This document shows, in pieces, positions 10,468 through 21,154 of a stretch of 64,000 nucleotides of DNA. Under the pieces are notes generated by a model. The model did no database searches and was not told the origin of the DNA. It saw nothing but the letters and a program-made list of their open reading frames with translations. The translations under genes and the position numbers were made by a program. Position 1 is the stretch's first letter. Each line of letters starts with the position of its first letter. Location: NCBI GenBank assembly GCA_016927065.1, contig JAFGNJ010000005.1, positions 239,564-303,563 on the forward strand, read 5' to 3'. The DNA is from Deltaproteobacteria bacterium. GTDB taxonomy: Bacteria; Desulfobacterota; B13-G15; RBG-16-54-18.

Positions 10468-10710
10468 TTATCTGTCTAAGGGGATCCCCTCCAGTCTTTC
10501 AATCAGCCGTTCTATTTTTGTTCGTACCTCCAACCGTTCATTCGTGAGTGTAGATATTTCCTCTCTTAAACCTGCTAGTTCCTTTTCTTTCTCTTGCATC
10601 TGAGAAATAAGTCCTTCTTTCTCTTCCTGTAATGCGGTGTAACTCTCTAGTATCGTGTTTAATCGATCCTCCAATATTGCAAATTTTTCTATGTCGTTCT
10701 CCTTTTCCAT
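10468..10710 (-). CDS. ZapB-like small coiled-coil protein
   Basis: 80 aa coiled coil directly upstream of zapA (LNTILESYTALQEEKEGLISQMQEKEKELAGLREE...ERLIERLE). Confidence 0.65.
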   Translation of the reverse strand: MEKENDIEKFAILEDRLNTILESYTALQEEKEGLISQMQEKEKELAGLREEISTLTNERLEVRTKIERLIERLEGIPLDR

Positions 10711-10993
10711 ATTAGAATGAAAATATAGTAGACTCCTTTCAATGCAAAGTCAAGCGCTTCGCACGTTAGGATCGCGCAGAGTATGTTAGAAGCTGACGAA
10801 CCAGAACAAGAGGAATGCCTGATAATCGCGCCGATTAAAAAGGTATTTGTCTGCCATTTTCAATGCTATAAAATCAGCGGTGGGCATCCAATATGGAAAT
10901 GGCACAAAAATATTGACTTAAAAACAAAATTTTTAATACAGAAGACTCGTAACCAAGGTGTCCTTCTTAATATTTAGAAGAAAAACTGGCCCT

Positions 10994-11020
10994 ATAAAAA
11001 GGGAGCGCCTTCACAGGCGT
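10994..11020 (-). terminator. Putative rho-independent terminator
   Basis: Minus strand: CGCCT-gtga-AGGCG followed by CTCCCTTTTTATAG, downstream of the ferritin-like pseudogene. Confidence 0.5.
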
Positions 11021-11137
11021 GGCTAGCCAGCTAATGCATTTTTTTGAGCATCGGCACCTTAATTTTAACGTGGTGCCGCCTTAAGCAGCTAAAATCATTA
11101 CAATAATGCCTTGCCGCACGGTCTGCTTTATGTATGA

Positions 11138-11599
11138 TCACATCCACTGCATGAAGTGCTCTTCATACTCTCGCTCAAGGGTCTCTTTATGGTTCAACTC
11201 CTCCTTGGCAAGTCTGGAGAATAATTCTCCAAGTTCCGACTTCTCGTAGTTTCCTTGAAGTATGTGGTAAAGGTTTTAGGCCTCCTGTTCTTTCTTAATT
11301 GCGAACAACATCACATCTTGAAGACTGCTGTCAGAATCAATATCTTCGGCGATTATATAGTCGCTGACGTGTAGGTCAGCGACCTTTTTTTCACCTCCGA
11401 TACGCTCTATCATTCCTCCCTTGAGCACATTCTCCAATAAGTTCTTGTGACCCAACTCCTGCTTGGCTAAATCTTCAAGAAGTGTCTTAGCACCGGCGTC
11501 TTTGACTCTGTCTTGAAACATAAGATAGAGCTCTCGGGCATCATGCTCTCTGCGAATGGCAAAAGTCAAAATATCCTGCAGGGTATCGAATTGCGATGT
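11138..11599 (-). pseudogene. Ferritin-like/rubrerythrin-type gene interrupted by an in-frame TAA and lacking an ATG/GTG start
   Basis: Frame reads (T)SQFDTLQDILTFAIRREHDARELYLMFQD...AIKKEQEA*NLYHILQGNYEKSELGELFSRLAKEELNHKETLEREYEEHFMQWM*. The TAA lies at 11276-11278. The codon after the SD is ACA and the first in-frame start-type codon is an internal TTG. Confidence 0.7.
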
Positions 11600-11780
11600 G
11601 TACCTCCTTTAATTGAAGTGTTTATCGGCTCGCTGATACTATTATTTATAGGAGGAGCCGTACTTATCAAGGTGTGATTCCCAACAAGGAACTCGCGGGA
11701 GCGGAACATAAGTTATGTATACCAAAGACTAAGCTCAATGAAGACGCAATCAAATCTTATCTGCTCATCTATTTTCCATC

Positions 11781-12695
11781 TCACGTTCCGATACCCTTCT
11801 CCTGTAAAAATACCAATCCATCCAGGACCTCTTGCCCTTGAGCCTGGGGGTGGATCTCCATGATCTTGATCGCCCCCTCCGGGATGTATTTTTTGATCAT
11901 CTCAAATGAGATTTCCCCTTTGCCTGGGGGGTTATGGTCGTCGAGCTTCAGGGCATCGTGGAGGTGTGTTCCTACCAAGTGAGGGGCATAGCGCTGCAAG
12001 AGTTCCTCATGCTTTAGGATCCCCAGGGTTTCGAAGACCGCGGCGTGGCCGGTGTCGTGCCAGTAGCCGATTGGGGCGCCACGGAACTGATCGAGGATGA
12101 TCCCGATCTCCTCCTTGTCGGGCATCTCCTGAAAGTAGTAGCGGTTTTCGATCCCCAGGATCACCCCCAATTGCTCCGCCCGCTTGAGGATACGATCAAG
12201 ACTGAACAACAGGGCATCCAAATGGGGACCTCGCTTTTGCGCCCGTGCCTCTCGTTCCCGCTGCAAGAGTTCTACGTCCTCCTTATTCCATGCCCCCTCT
12301 CGATAGAGCTGTTGCAACCCGTTCCTGGGCAGGTCCGTCTCCACCCTGCCCAGATGCAGGACCACGGCCCGCGCCCCCAGGTCATGGGCGTGCTCAATGG
12401 TGCGGGAGGTGTAGAAGACCCCTTTTGCACGTTCCTCACTGTCCAGCGATGAGAGGGAGAAACAATCACCGCTCGCCCGCTCAGGGGGGAGGATTGCGGG
12501 GACGGGGAAGTAATTATGGATGCTCAGGACCTGAATCTCGTTGGCCCGAATCCGGGGGAGGATCTCCTGGTAGATCTGTTCGGTGATACGATACTCCAGC
12601 TCGACAGCCGCAAACCCCAGATCGAGAATAGGGCCGAGCAGATCGTCGCCGGACCGGGCTGCCCTGGAGGTCCAGACCGTGGAGAGTCCGATCAC
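11781..12695 (-). CDS. Xylose isomerase-like TIM barrel (sugar phosphate isomerase/epimerase family)
   Basis: [34 protein letters not shown]... [12 protein letters not shown]... [15 protein letters not shown]... TIM-barrel pattern. Confidence 0.8.
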   Translation of the reverse strand: MIGLSTVWTSRAARSGDDLLGPILDLGFAAVELEYRITEQIYQEILPRIRANEIQVLSIHNYFPVPAILPPERASGDCFSLSSLDSEERAKGVFYTSRTIEHAHDLGARAVVLHLGRVETDLPRNGLQQLYREGAWNKEDVELLQREREARAQKRGPHLDALLFSLDRILKRAEQLGVILGIENRYYFQEMPDKEEIGIILDQFRGAPIGYWHDTGHAAVFETLGILKHEELLQRYAPHLVGTHLHDALKLDDHNPPGKGEISFEMIKKYIPEGAIKIMEIHPQAQGQEVLDGLVFLQEKGIGT

Positions 12696-14002
12696 GCGAC
12701 GGCCTCCCGCCAGGTCTCCAGGTCCCGCAGGGCCCGCTCGCTCATGCGCCGCCGCTTCTCACGCTTGCCCCCACGTCCTTCTAAGGGAGGGAAGAGGCCG
12801 AAGTTGATGTTCATGGGCTGGAAGTCGCGGGCGTAGAGGTTGGTGATGTGTCCTATCAAGGCCCCCATGGCCGTGGTCCGGGGAGGGGAAATAATCTCCT
12901 TTCCCTGGATAGAACGTGCTGCATTGACCCCGGCCAAGAAGCCCATGGCCGTTGATTCCATGTACCCCTCCACCCCGGTGATCTGACCGGCAAAGAAGAT
13001 GCGCGGGTCACTCTTGAGTTGCAATGTGTTATTCAAGATTCGGGGGGCATCGATGAAGGTATTGCGGTGCAGGCTCCCGTGCCGGGCAAATTCCGCCCGC
13101 TCCAAGCCGGGTATGAGGCGGAAGATCCGCTCCTGCTCGGGATAGGTCAGCTTGGTCTGAAAACCCACGATGTTGAAGAGGGTCCCCTCCTTGTTCTCAT
13201 GGCGAAGCTGCACCACGGCAAAGGGTTGCTCTCCGGTGCGGGGGTCGAGCAGCCCCACCGGCTTCATGGGGCCGAAGGCGAGGGTGGCTTGGCCCCGCTC
13301 GGCCAGGTCCTCGATGGGGAGACACCCCTCAAAGGGCATGGCCTCCTCAAAGTCCCGTAAGGATACTTTGTCCCCCTCACGCACGGCCTTGACGAAGCGA
13401 TAGTACTCCTCTTTATTCATGGGGCAGTTGACGTAGTCTGCACCTCCCTTGCCGTATCTGGATCCCTTAAAGGCGATATCGAAGTTGATGGAGTCCGCCG
13501 TCACGATGGGGGAGATGGCATCGTAAAAGGCGAGCGAGCGGCGATAAGTCAGCTCTATGACGGCCTCGGCCAGGGCCTCGGAGGTCAGGGGACCGGTGGC
13601 GATGATCACGATCCCTTCTTCTGGAATGGAGGTTACTTCTTTCCTAACGATTTCGATCTCACCCTTGGCCTCCAGGGCCTCGGTGATGTGGCGGGAGAAG
13701 ACTTCTCGATCCACGGCCAAGGCGCTCCCGGCAGGGACTCGGCTCTGATCGGCTGTATGGATGATGAGGGAGCCCAATTGGCGCAGCTCCTCCTTGAGCA
13801 GGCCGGGGGCAGTCTCCGGGTCTTCGGACTTGAGGGAGTTGCTGCAGACCAACTCCCCCAACAGGGGTGACTGGTGGGCCTCTGAGAAGCGCTTCGGCTT
13901 CATCTCATAGAGGGTCACCGCTATCCCTCGCCGGACCGCCTGCCAGGCTGCCTCACTCCCAGCCAAACCACCGCCGATGATCAACAATCGCTTGTCATGC
14001 AT
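12692..14002 (-). CDS. trmFO: Methylenetetrahydrofolate--tRNA-(uracil-5-)-methyltransferase
   Basis: [19 protein letters not shown] motif, [29 protein letters not shown]. Start at 14002 (MHDKR) preferred over the longer track ORF. Confidence 0.95.
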   Translation of the reverse strand: MHDKRLLIIGGGLAGSEAAWQAVRRGIAVTLYEMKPKRFSEAHQSPLLGELVCSNSLKSEDPETAPGLLKEELRQLGSLIIHTADQSRVPAGSALAVDREVFSRHITEALEAKGEIEIVRKEVTSIPEEGIVIIATGPLTSEALAEAVIELTYRRSLAFYDAISPIVTADSINFDIAFKGSRYGKGGADYVNCPMNKEEYYRFVKAVREGDKVSLRDFEEAMPFEGCLPIEDLAERGQATLAFGPMKPVGLLDPRTGEQPFAVVQLRHENKEGTLFNIVGFQTKLTYPEQERIFRLIPGLERAEFARHGSLHRNTFIDAPRILNNTLQLKSDPRIFFAGQITGVEGYMESTAMGFLAGVNAARSIQGKEIISPPRTTAMGALIGHITNLYARDFQPMNINFGLFPPLEGRGGKREKRRRMSERALRDLETWREAVA

Positions 14003-14097
14003 TTTCCGCTTTCGAATACATTTCTTGTCATTACACTTACTCCTTTTCGGAAAAGGGGTTCTCTTCCTTATTTTGCCACAGCAACCTTCCTCAGACA

Positions 14098-14970
14098 ATG
14101 CAAAGGATCCGGCTGGGGGTTGATTTAAATCAATCTTGCAGTGTGGTGAACTGTGAACTATTACCCTGTATATATAACAAATCGGTAACGAGGTGTCAAA
14201 AAGGAGAAGATGTGTTGACTTGCAGGGGTTATGTCATTACCATTAGCTATAAAGAGGATTTAAGAGGTCAAACCCCTTTGTCTGTACCCCCTGCTGACTA
14301 CGAGAAAAAATGGCGCGTCCTGTACAAGGTCTCCGAGGCCTTGGAGAGCAAGTACGGTGTGCCGGACACAGGTGGTCTGGATGACCCCTTGGAGGTCTTG
14401 ATCCGCACCATCCTCTCTCAAAACACCAACGACAGAAACCGCGATCTGGCCTATGGGGAATTGCAGAGGAGGTTTCCCCGCTGGGAGGACATCATTGAGG
14501 CCGACACAGATGCAATCGCCGAGGCCATCAAGATTGGGGGACTGAATCAGCAGAAGGCGAAGAGGATCAAAGAGGTCCTGGGCTGGGTGCAGGTCCGATG
14601 GGGGGGGATGACCCTTTCCCCGCTCTGTAACATGGAGACAGAGGAGGCCATGGACATCCTGCTCGATTTAAAGGGGGTCGGCCCCAAGACCGCCAACTGT
14701 GTCTTGGCCTTCGGGTGCGGCAGGGATGTCTTCCCGGTGGACACCCATATCCTGAGGGTCACCAAACGGTTGGGCCTCATCCCCGCGCAGGTGACGACAG
14801 AGCAGGCCCATAAATCCCTGGCCCAGTTGGTCCCCCCTGGCAAGGCCATTCCCCTGCACCTCAACCTCATCAGATATGGGAGGGAGCAGTGCAAGGTCCG
14901 CCAGCCGCGCTGTGGGAGTTGTCTCTTCCCGGAATTGTGCACTCTCTCCTTGGAGCAGAGAGGTGAGTGA
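14098..14970 (+). CDS. nth: Endonuclease III family DNA glycosylase/AP lyase (start possibly around 14280)
   Basis: [47 protein letters not shown] HhH-GPD motif, C-terminal Cys cluster. Confidence 0.88.
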   Translation: MQRIRLGVDLNQSCSVVNCELLPCIYNKSVTRCQKGEDVLTCRGYVITISYKEDLRGQTPLSVPPADYEKKWRVLYKVSEALESKYGVPDTGGLDDPLEVLIRTILSQNTNDRNRDLAYGELQRRFPRWEDIIEADTDAIAEAIKIGGLNQQKAKRIKEVLGWVQVRWGGMTLSPLCNMETEEAMDILLDLKGVGPKTANCVLAFGCGRDVFPVDTHILRVTKRLGLIPAQVTTEQAHKSLAQLVPPGKAIPLHLNLIRYGREQCKVRQPRCGSCLFPELCTLSLEQRGE

Positions 14971-17900
14971 GGACCGGCTCAGGGATAAAGAAAATTTCTG
15001 CGGCATAGAGGAGCTCCTGCACCTGACTACGAGGGCGTGGGAGAAGGGGGAGGGGCTCGCCATTGCAGGGTTGGAGGGGGGGGGCAAGGGGTTTTTCATC
15101 AACCTCCTCGGGAGGGAGATTTCTCCACTCTTGGTCATCACCCCAGACCGGAATAGGGCCGAGGCCCTGTTCGAAGCAATCCTCTTTTTCACCCCCCCTG
15201 AGGAGCGCGAAGGAATCCTCCTTTTCCCCTCCGATGGCATCCCGTACGGAGATATCCCCTCGTTGGGTCTTATCGCCCAGCGGATGAAGGCTCTGCGGTT
15301 TCTTGCTGAAAGCAAAGCCTCTGTGGTCATCGCTCCCATCCAAGGTATCCAGGGCATGGTCATTCCCCAGCAGGTCCTTATTGAATCACTAATACGCATT
15401 GAAGTGGGGCACGAGCGGGATCGGGAGGCACTGGTGCAAGATTGCATTGCCCTCGGCTACAGCCGTGTCGAGATGGTGGAGGAGCGGGGGGAGATGAGCC
15501 TGCGGGGGGGGATCATGGATATCTATCCCCTCGATCAGGATCGCCCCCTCAGGCTGGAGTTCTTCGGCGACCAGGTGGCCTCTCTGCGCACCTTTGATGA
15601 GGAGACCCAGCGGTCAACGGAACAGGTCAGGGAGGCCGTCATCACCCCCATGGGGGGGGAGGAAAAGGGCGTCTTCTTCGAGTATCTCCCCGCTCAAACG
15701 CCCGTCCTCCTCGATACCCCCCTCGAGGTCGAACACGAGGCCCAGGAGTTTTGGGAGGGGTTGAGGAGAGGCGGCGGGGAGGATCGCTATCTCTCGCCTG
15801 ATACCGTGATGGCCATGATCAGGGAGAGACCCCTGGCCGAGATGGGAGGGTGGGTGCTTACCACCCAAAGCCCTCCCCGGGCCGCACTGCGCGCCTCCTC
15901 CAACGAGGGACTTTCCAGAGAGATCAGGGCATCGGGGCTCAAGGCCTTGTCCCAAGCGGTCCAGGGATGGCTGCACGAGAAATGGGCGGTCTATATTACT
16001 GCGCAGACCCCTGGGCAAGGGAAGCGCCTTGTGGAGCTCCTCGAGGACTTCGGGTTGAAAAAGGTGGGCATGCAGGGTACCTTTCCCCCTCATCCCTTGA
16101 AGAGTCGCGGCCGCCTCGTGATTGTGGTAGGGGACCTCAGGGTCGGTTTTTGTCTCCCCATCGAGGGGATCGCGGTGGTGACCGAGGAGGAGATCTTCGG
16201 CCTGAAGCAAAGGGTCGGCCACGGCAGGCGGGCTCAACCGACACCCTTTACCCCCTACGAGGACCTCAGGGGCGGAGATCATGTGGTCCATGTCGACTAC
16301 GGCATAGGGCTTTATCGAGGTTTAGTGAGACTGGAAGGAGAGGGGGTAGAGAACGACTACCTCTTCATAGAGTACGAGGGAGGGGATAAACTCTATGTGC
16401 CGGTGGATCGGTTCAATCTGGTCCACAAGTATATCGGGACGGGTGAGGGCACACCTCAACTCGATCGGTTGGGGGGGCAGGCCTGGCAAAAGACTAAAAA
16501 ACGGGTCAAGCGGGCGGTCGAGGAAGCGGCTAGAGAGCTCCTGGAGATCTACGCCGCCCGCAAGGCCTTTCAGGGCTTCGCATTCTCACCTCGCGATATC
16601 TACGTCAAGGAGTTTGAAGCGGGCTTTCAGTATGAAGAGACCCCCGATCAGGGGGAGGCCATCGAGCGGGTGATGGAGGATATGGAGGCACCAAGGCCTG
16701 CGGACCGGTTGGTGTGCGGGGATGTGGGATACGGGAAGACCGAGGTGGCCATCCGGGCGGCCTTCAAGGCGGCCCTGGACAACAAGCAGACGGCCGTGCT
16801 GGTCCCCACCACCGTCTTGGCCCAACAGCACCTCGCGACCTTTACTGCTCGACTCCGCGGCTATCCGATGGTGGTGGAGAGCCTGAGCAGGTTCAAGTCC
16901 CGTGCCGAACAGGGGGTGATCCTGCAACGCCTCAAAGAGGGGACGATCGATATCATCATCGCCACCCACCGCCTTCTCCGGCCCGACGTTTCGTTTCGTG
17001 ATTTGGGGCTCTTGATCATCGATGAAGAACATCGCTTCGGCGTCTCCCACAAAGAGCGATTAAAGGAGATGAAGAAATTGGTGGATTGCATCACCCTCAC
17101 CGCCACCCCCATCCCTCGTACCTTGCAGATGTCGCTCGTGGGGATCAGGGATCTGAGCTTGATCACCACCCCTCCCCCCAATCGCCAGTCCATCCGCACC
17201 CATCTCATCACCTTTGACCAGGAAGTGATCAAAGAGGCCATCCTCAGAGAGATCGACAGGGGCGGCCAAATCTTCTTCGTGCACAACCGGGTGCGGGATA
17301 TCGACGCCATGGCCTCCCTCGTGCAGGGGCTGGCCCCTGGAGTCCGTCTCGCCATCGCCCACGGGCAGATGCGGGAGCGGGCCTTGGAGGGGGTGATGAT
17401 GCAGTTTGTCCGCAATGAGGTCGACCTCCTGGTCTGCACCAGCATCATCGAATCGGGCTTGGACATCCCCAATGCCAATACGATCATCATTAACCACGCG
17501 GAGCGCTTTGGCCTGGCGGACCTCTACCAGCTCAGGGGAAGAGTAGGCAGATCCGCCGAGCGGGCCTACGCCTACTTGATCGTCCCCCCCCGCCAGCACC
17601 TTTCCCGAGAGGCTTTTAAGAGGTTGCGGGCCATTCAGGAATTGAGCGAATTGGGTTCAGGGTTTCGGCTGGCCATGCGGGATTTGGAGATCAGGGGGGC
17701 CGGAAACCTCTTGGGCCACGTCCAATCGGGGCACATCGCCGAGGTGGGGTTCGAGCTCTATAACAGCCTCTTGGAAAAGGCCATGAGGGAGCTCAAGGGT
17801 GAAGAGGTGCAAGAGCGGGTGACCCCTGAGATACATATCCCCATCGAGGCCTTCATCCCCGCCGAGTATATCACCAACGACAATCAACGTCTCCTCTTCT

Positions 17901-18253
17901 ACAAGAGGCTATCCGCCCTGCAAGACGAAGAAGAGATCGAGGAGATCACGGGAGAGCTGAGGGACCGCTTCGGCCCGCCCCCGGCACCTTTATTGAACCT
18001 CCTGGAGGTCATCAAATTAAAGATATGGCTAAGTCAGTTTTCAGTCCAGCGATTCGAGTTCAGGGATAACCGGGTGGTGTTGACCTTTGTCCCCGACGGA
18101 GCGATCTCCCCGGAAAAGGTGATAAATCTCATCCAACAGGGGGGCGGCACGTACCAATTGACCCCGGATATGAGGTTGCTCTATACACCCGCGGCAGGGG
18201 AGTGGAGGGGGGTGCTGGATGAAACAAGAAACATCTTGCAAGGGCTGGTGTGA
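14963..18253 (+). CDS. mfd: Transcription-repair coupling factor
   Basis: RecG-like helicase motifs (GDVGYGKTEVAIRAAFKA, DEEHRFGV, LTATPIPRTLQMSL), RID region (GDHVVHVDYGIGLYRGLV). GTG start overlapping nth. Confidence 0.96.
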   Translation: MSEDRLRDKENFCGIEELLHLTTRAWEKGEGLAIAGLEGGGKGFFINLLGREISPLLVITPDRNRAEALFEAILFFTPPEEREGILLFPSDGIPYGDIPSLGLIAQRMKALRFLAESKASVVIAPIQGIQGMVIPQQVLIESLIRIEVGHERDREALVQDCIALGYSRVEMVEERGEMSLRGGIMDIYPLDQDRPLRLEFFGDQVASLRTFDEETQRSTEQVREAVITPMGGEEKGVFFEYLPAQTPVLLDTPLEVEHEAQEFWEGLRRGGGEDRYLSPDTVMAMIRERPLAEMGGWVLTTQSPPRAALRASSNEGLSREIRASGLKALSQAVQGWLHEKWAVYITAQTPGQGKRLVELLEDFGLKKVGMQGTFPPHPLKSRGRLVIVVGDLRVGFCLPIEGIAVVTEEEIFGLKQRVGHGRRAQPTPFTPYEDLRGGDHVVHVDYGIGLYRGLVRLEGEGVENDYLFIEYEGGDKLYVPVDRFNLVHKYIGTGEGTPQLDRLGGQAWQKTKKRVKRAVEEAARELLEIYAARKAFQGFAFSPRDIYVKEFEAGFQYEETPDQGEAIERVMEDMEAPRPADRLVCGDVGYGKTEVAIRAAFKAALDNKQTAVLVPTTVLAQQHLATFTARLRGYPMVVESLSRFKSRAEQGVILQRLKEGTIDIIIATHRLLRPDVSFRDLGLLIIDEEHRFGVSHKERLKEMKKLVDCITLTATPIPRTLQMSLVGIRDLSLITTPPPNRQSIRTHLITFDQEVIKEAILREIDRGGQIFFVHNRVRDIDAMASLVQGLAPGVRLAIAHGQMRERALEGVMMQFVRNEVDLLVCTSIIESGLDIPNANTIIINHAERFGLADLYQLRGRVGRSAERAYAYLIVPPRQHLSREAFKRLRAIQELSELGSGFRLAMRDLEIRGAGNLLGHVQSGHIAEVGFELYNSLLEKAMRELKGEEVQERVTPEIHIPIEAFIPAEYITNDNQRLLFYKRLSALQDEEEIEEITGELRDRFGPPPAPLLNLLEVIKLKIWLSQFSVQRFEFRDNRVVLTFVPDGAISPEKVINLIQQGGGTYQLTPDMRLLYTPAAGEWRGVLDETRNILQGLV

Positions 18254-18288
18254 TATGATAGTTTTCTGAGCATATACGAGGTTATAAC

Positions 18289-19161
18289 ATGGTTGGTATT
18301 CAAAAACTATTTTTTATAGCGCTCTTTGTTTTATCCGTCCTTAGCCTCATGGCTTGTGATAAGACCACCCCCCACAACGGACAGGAACTAGCAAGGATAA
18401 ACGGTCACGTAATCACTCTGGAGGAGTTTGAACAGGAGATGGAACGGCTTTCGGAATCTGCTAAGCTACAAATGATCTCCGAAGAGGGAAGAAGAAAATT
18501 TTTGCAAGAACTTATAAGTCAAGAACTCCTCTTGCAGGAGGCAAAAAAGAAGGGATTGCACGAGAACAAAGAGATACTGGCCAATGTAGCGATGTTCAAA
18601 AAGGGATTAATCATCAATGCCCTTGGAGAAGAACTCTGTTTAGGCAAGGATGAGGTGAGCGACGAAGAGGTGGAGGCTTATTATCGTTCGAACAAAAAGG
18701 AGTTTGTTCTGGAGCAGGTGTGGATTAGACATATACTGCTGAAGACGCTCGAAGAGGCCAAGGAGATTAAAAAACGGTTGCTTCGAGGCGAGGACTTTAT
18801 CACGTTGACAAAACAATACTCTATTTGGATGCCTACTAAGATGAAGGGGGGAGACCTGGGCTATATCAAGCGGGGTATGGTGCATAAATCATTTGAAGAG
18901 GCCGCCTTCGCCTTGAAAAAACAAGGAGATTTGAGCGATATCGTTAAAACGGAGTTTGGTTATAATATCATTCGTCTTGAAGACAAGATAGGTCCCCGAC
19001 AGCTCACGTTTCCCGAGGTGCAAGAAGAGATTAGAAACAATCTCAGGAAAAAAAAGAGGGAGAAAATTCTCACTGCCTATCTGCAAAACCTACGTGAAAA
19101 AGCTCAAATCCACATTTATGAGGCACTGCTTGCCGCTGAGGAGGAAGAAGAGGTTCCATGA
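18289..19161 (+). CDS. Parvulin-type peptidyl-prolyl isomerase, predicted lipoprotein
   Basis: Lipobox-like LSLMAC; SurA-N domain; RHILLKTLEEAKEIKKRLLRGEDF...GGDLGYIKRG rotamase motif. Confidence 0.85.
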   Translation: MVGIQKLFFIALFVLSVLSLMACDKTTPHNGQELARINGHVITLEEFEQEMERLSESAKLQMISEEGRRKFLQELISQELLLQEAKKKGLHENKEILANVAMFKKGLIINALGEELCLGKDEVSDEEVEAYYRSNKKEFVLEQVWIRHILLKTLEEAKEIKKRLLRGEDFITLTKQYSIWMPTKMKGGDLGYIKRGMVHKSFEEAAFALKKQGDLSDIVKTEFGYNIIRLEDKIGPRQLTFPEVQEEIRNNLRKKKREKILTAYLQNLREKAQIHIYEALLAAEEEEEVP

Positions 19162-20147
19162 GAGATAACCTCAGCTTCAGATATTGCATATCAAGCCTCA
19201 TGATCTTGGCCGTTGCTGTTCTGAACTCATGCACGAACAAGATGCCATCCCATATAGTAGCGGAGGTTAACGGCGATTCTATCACGGTAGAAGAATTCAC
19301 AGCGGAATTCTTTCCATTAATTAAAGGATACCACACCACACTCTCCCCGCAAGAAGAAAAGTCCCTCTCAAATTTGAAAGAGGCCTTCTTGGATCAGCTC
19401 ATTGAAAAGAAGCTTATCCTGAGTAATGCCCAAACAATGGGGATAACGGTGAGCGAAGAAGAGGTGGAGGATGCCTTCTCCTATATTAAAAAGACCTATC
19501 CTGAAGGTGGGTTTGATGAAGTCGTGCACGATGAAGACTCTCTCAGTCAGTGGAAAGAAAAATTATACCAGCGCCTTGTGATCGAAAAGGTTATCAGCCG
19601 GGTCTCTCAGATTACCGCCCCCATTGATGAGGATGTCTTGCGGAAGTACTACCAGGAACATCAATCGGAGTTTACGGTACCTGATCAAGTAAGGGTGCGA
19701 CAGATCGTAGTAAAAGAGCGCAAAGACGCGGAAAATATTCTGAGGATGCTCAAGCAGGGGAAATCTTTTGAAGATCTGGCACGACGACATTCTATCGGGC
19801 CTGAGGCAGAGCAGGGAGGTGACCTTGAGTTTTTCGGCCGTGGGGATATGCCGGAAGAGTTTGACGTGGTATTTTCTCTTAAAGAAGGAGAGTTGAGCGA
19901 TATCGTGCAGAGCCCTTATGGCTATCACATTTTTCAGGTCGTCTCCAGGCGAGGACAATCGGAACCGCAATTTGCTGAAGTCAAGGATCAGATTAAGAAG
20001 AAGATCGTCCGAGAGGAGGAAGAAAAGGCATTTCAAGTGTGGTTGAAACAGGCCAAGAAAAAGGCCCATATTAGAATAAATAGAGGGGCCCTTGAGGCAA
20101 TAGGACTTCCTGCTGCTCAACAGGAGGAAGTACAGAAGAATCCATAA
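19158..20147 (+). CDS. Parvulin-type peptidyl-prolyl isomerase, predicted lipoprotein
   Basis: Signal plus Cys (AVLNSC); VRQIVVKERKDAENILRMLKQGKSFEDLARRHSIGPEAEQGGDLEFFGRG. Confidence 0.87.
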   Translation: MRDNLSFRYCISSLMILAVAVLNSCTNKMPSHIVAEVNGDSITVEEFTAEFFPLIKGYHTTLSPQEEKSLSNLKEAFLDQLIEKKLILSNAQTMGITVSEEEVEDAFSYIKKTYPEGGFDEVVHDEDSLSQWKEKLYQRLVIEKVISRVSQITAPIDEDVLRKYYQEHQSEFTVPDQVRVRQIVVKERKDAENILRMLKQGKSFEDLARRHSIGPEAEQGGDLEFFGRGDMPEEFDVVFSLKEGELSDIVQSPYGYHIFQVVSRRGQSEPQFAEVKDQIKKKIVREEEEKAFQVWLKQAKKKAHIRINRGALEAIGLPAAQQEEVQKNP

Positions 20148-20162
20148 AGGAGGTGAATTTAG

Positions 20163-21131
20163 GTGATAAAAAGAATAAGCCTTGTAATTTTTATTTTTTT
20201 CTTGTTGATCCCCTTTCCTTCGTCAGCGAAGGTGTTCGATCGAGTAGTTGGAGTTGTGGATGGTGAGGTGATAACCCTCGCCGACCTTGATGAAGCAATG
20301 CCGCAGTATGGGATGGTAAACATCCTTGATGCAGGGAACCCTTTAGACAAGGAAATGAGGCTAAACCAGGCGCGCAAGGCAGTCCTGCAATCGTTAATTG
20401 AAGAAAAAATGTTACAAAAGACGGCTAATCGCCTTGGAATCAAGGTTGGTACCGAAGAAGCGGATAATGCTTTCGCAAAGATGAAGGAGGATGGGAAAAT
20501 AGACGACGCCCAAGCAGAAAAGGAACTCATTAGACAGGGATTTAGCGTAGAAGGGTATCGACATTTTCTCACGGTACAAATCAGACGAGCCCGGATCATT
20601 GAGTCCCTCATCAAGCCTAACATATCAATGGCCGAAGAAAAGCTACGGGAATATTATCAAGCTAACATAAATAAGTATCAATCCCCCGAGTTGAGGGTGA
20701 GCCAGATAGTGATTCAGGTCCCCCCTGAACCTCAAGCCAAAGATTGGGAGGCCGCCAAAAAAAAGATGGACATGGTGTTGGAAAATCTGAAGAAGGGGGC
20801 GACATTTGAAGAGATGGCTCGCCAATACTCGGATGACTCGACATCGGCCAGTTCGGGAGGAGATCTCGGCTTCTTCGCAAAAGGAGAGATAATGCCGTTA
20901 CTTGAGGCGGTGGTTTTCAATATGAACGTGGGAGAGATAAGTGAAACCCTTCAATCCGCTCAAGCACTCCATATCTTCAAGGTGACGGACAAGAGAGAAG
21001 GAACATTGTACTCCTTTGACGAAATCAAAGAGCGGGTCATGGCAGATTACTACCGAGAAGAGGTGACAAAACACTATATCAAGTGGCTGGATGATTTAAA
21101 GGCACGTTCAAACGTGGAGGTAAAGCTTTAG
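20163..21131 (+). CDS. surA: SurA-like periplasmic peptidyl-prolyl isomerase
   Basis: Signal peptide then VFDRVVGVVDGEVITLADLDEAMP; parvulin domain YSDDSTSASSGGDLGFFAKGE. Confidence 0.85.
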   Translation: MIKRISLVIFIFFLLIPFPSSAKVFDRVVGVVDGEVITLADLDEAMPQYGMVNILDAGNPLDKEMRLNQARKAVLQSLIEEKMLQKTANRLGIKVGTEEADNAFAKMKEDGKIDDAQAEKELIRQGFSVEGYRHFLTVQIRRARIIESLIKPNISMAEEKLREYYQANINKYQSPELRVSQIVIQVPPEPQAKDWEAAKKKMDMVLENLKKGATFEEMARQYSDDSTSASSGGDLGFFAKGEIMPLLEAVVFNMNVGEISETLQSAQALHIFKVTDKREGTLYSFDEIKERVMADYYREEVTKHYIKWLDDLKARSNVEVKL

Positions 21132-21154
21132 CTCCTTTTTTTTAGTAGCTCGAT

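Noticed and set aside
10783-10977. 64-aa plus-strand ORF MLEADEPEQEECL...
   Set aside because: AT-rich intergenic region, no SD, no recognisable domain.
11052-11078. Inverted repeat CGGCACC-n13-GGTGCCG
   Set aside because: Could be a terminator or chance hairpin; lacks a T-tract and has no other support.
11276-11278. Recoding (Sec/Pyl) at the stop inside the ferritin-like gene
   Set aside because: The codon is TAA, not TGA or TAG, and the start codon is also missing, so decay (or a sequencing error) is the simpler reading.
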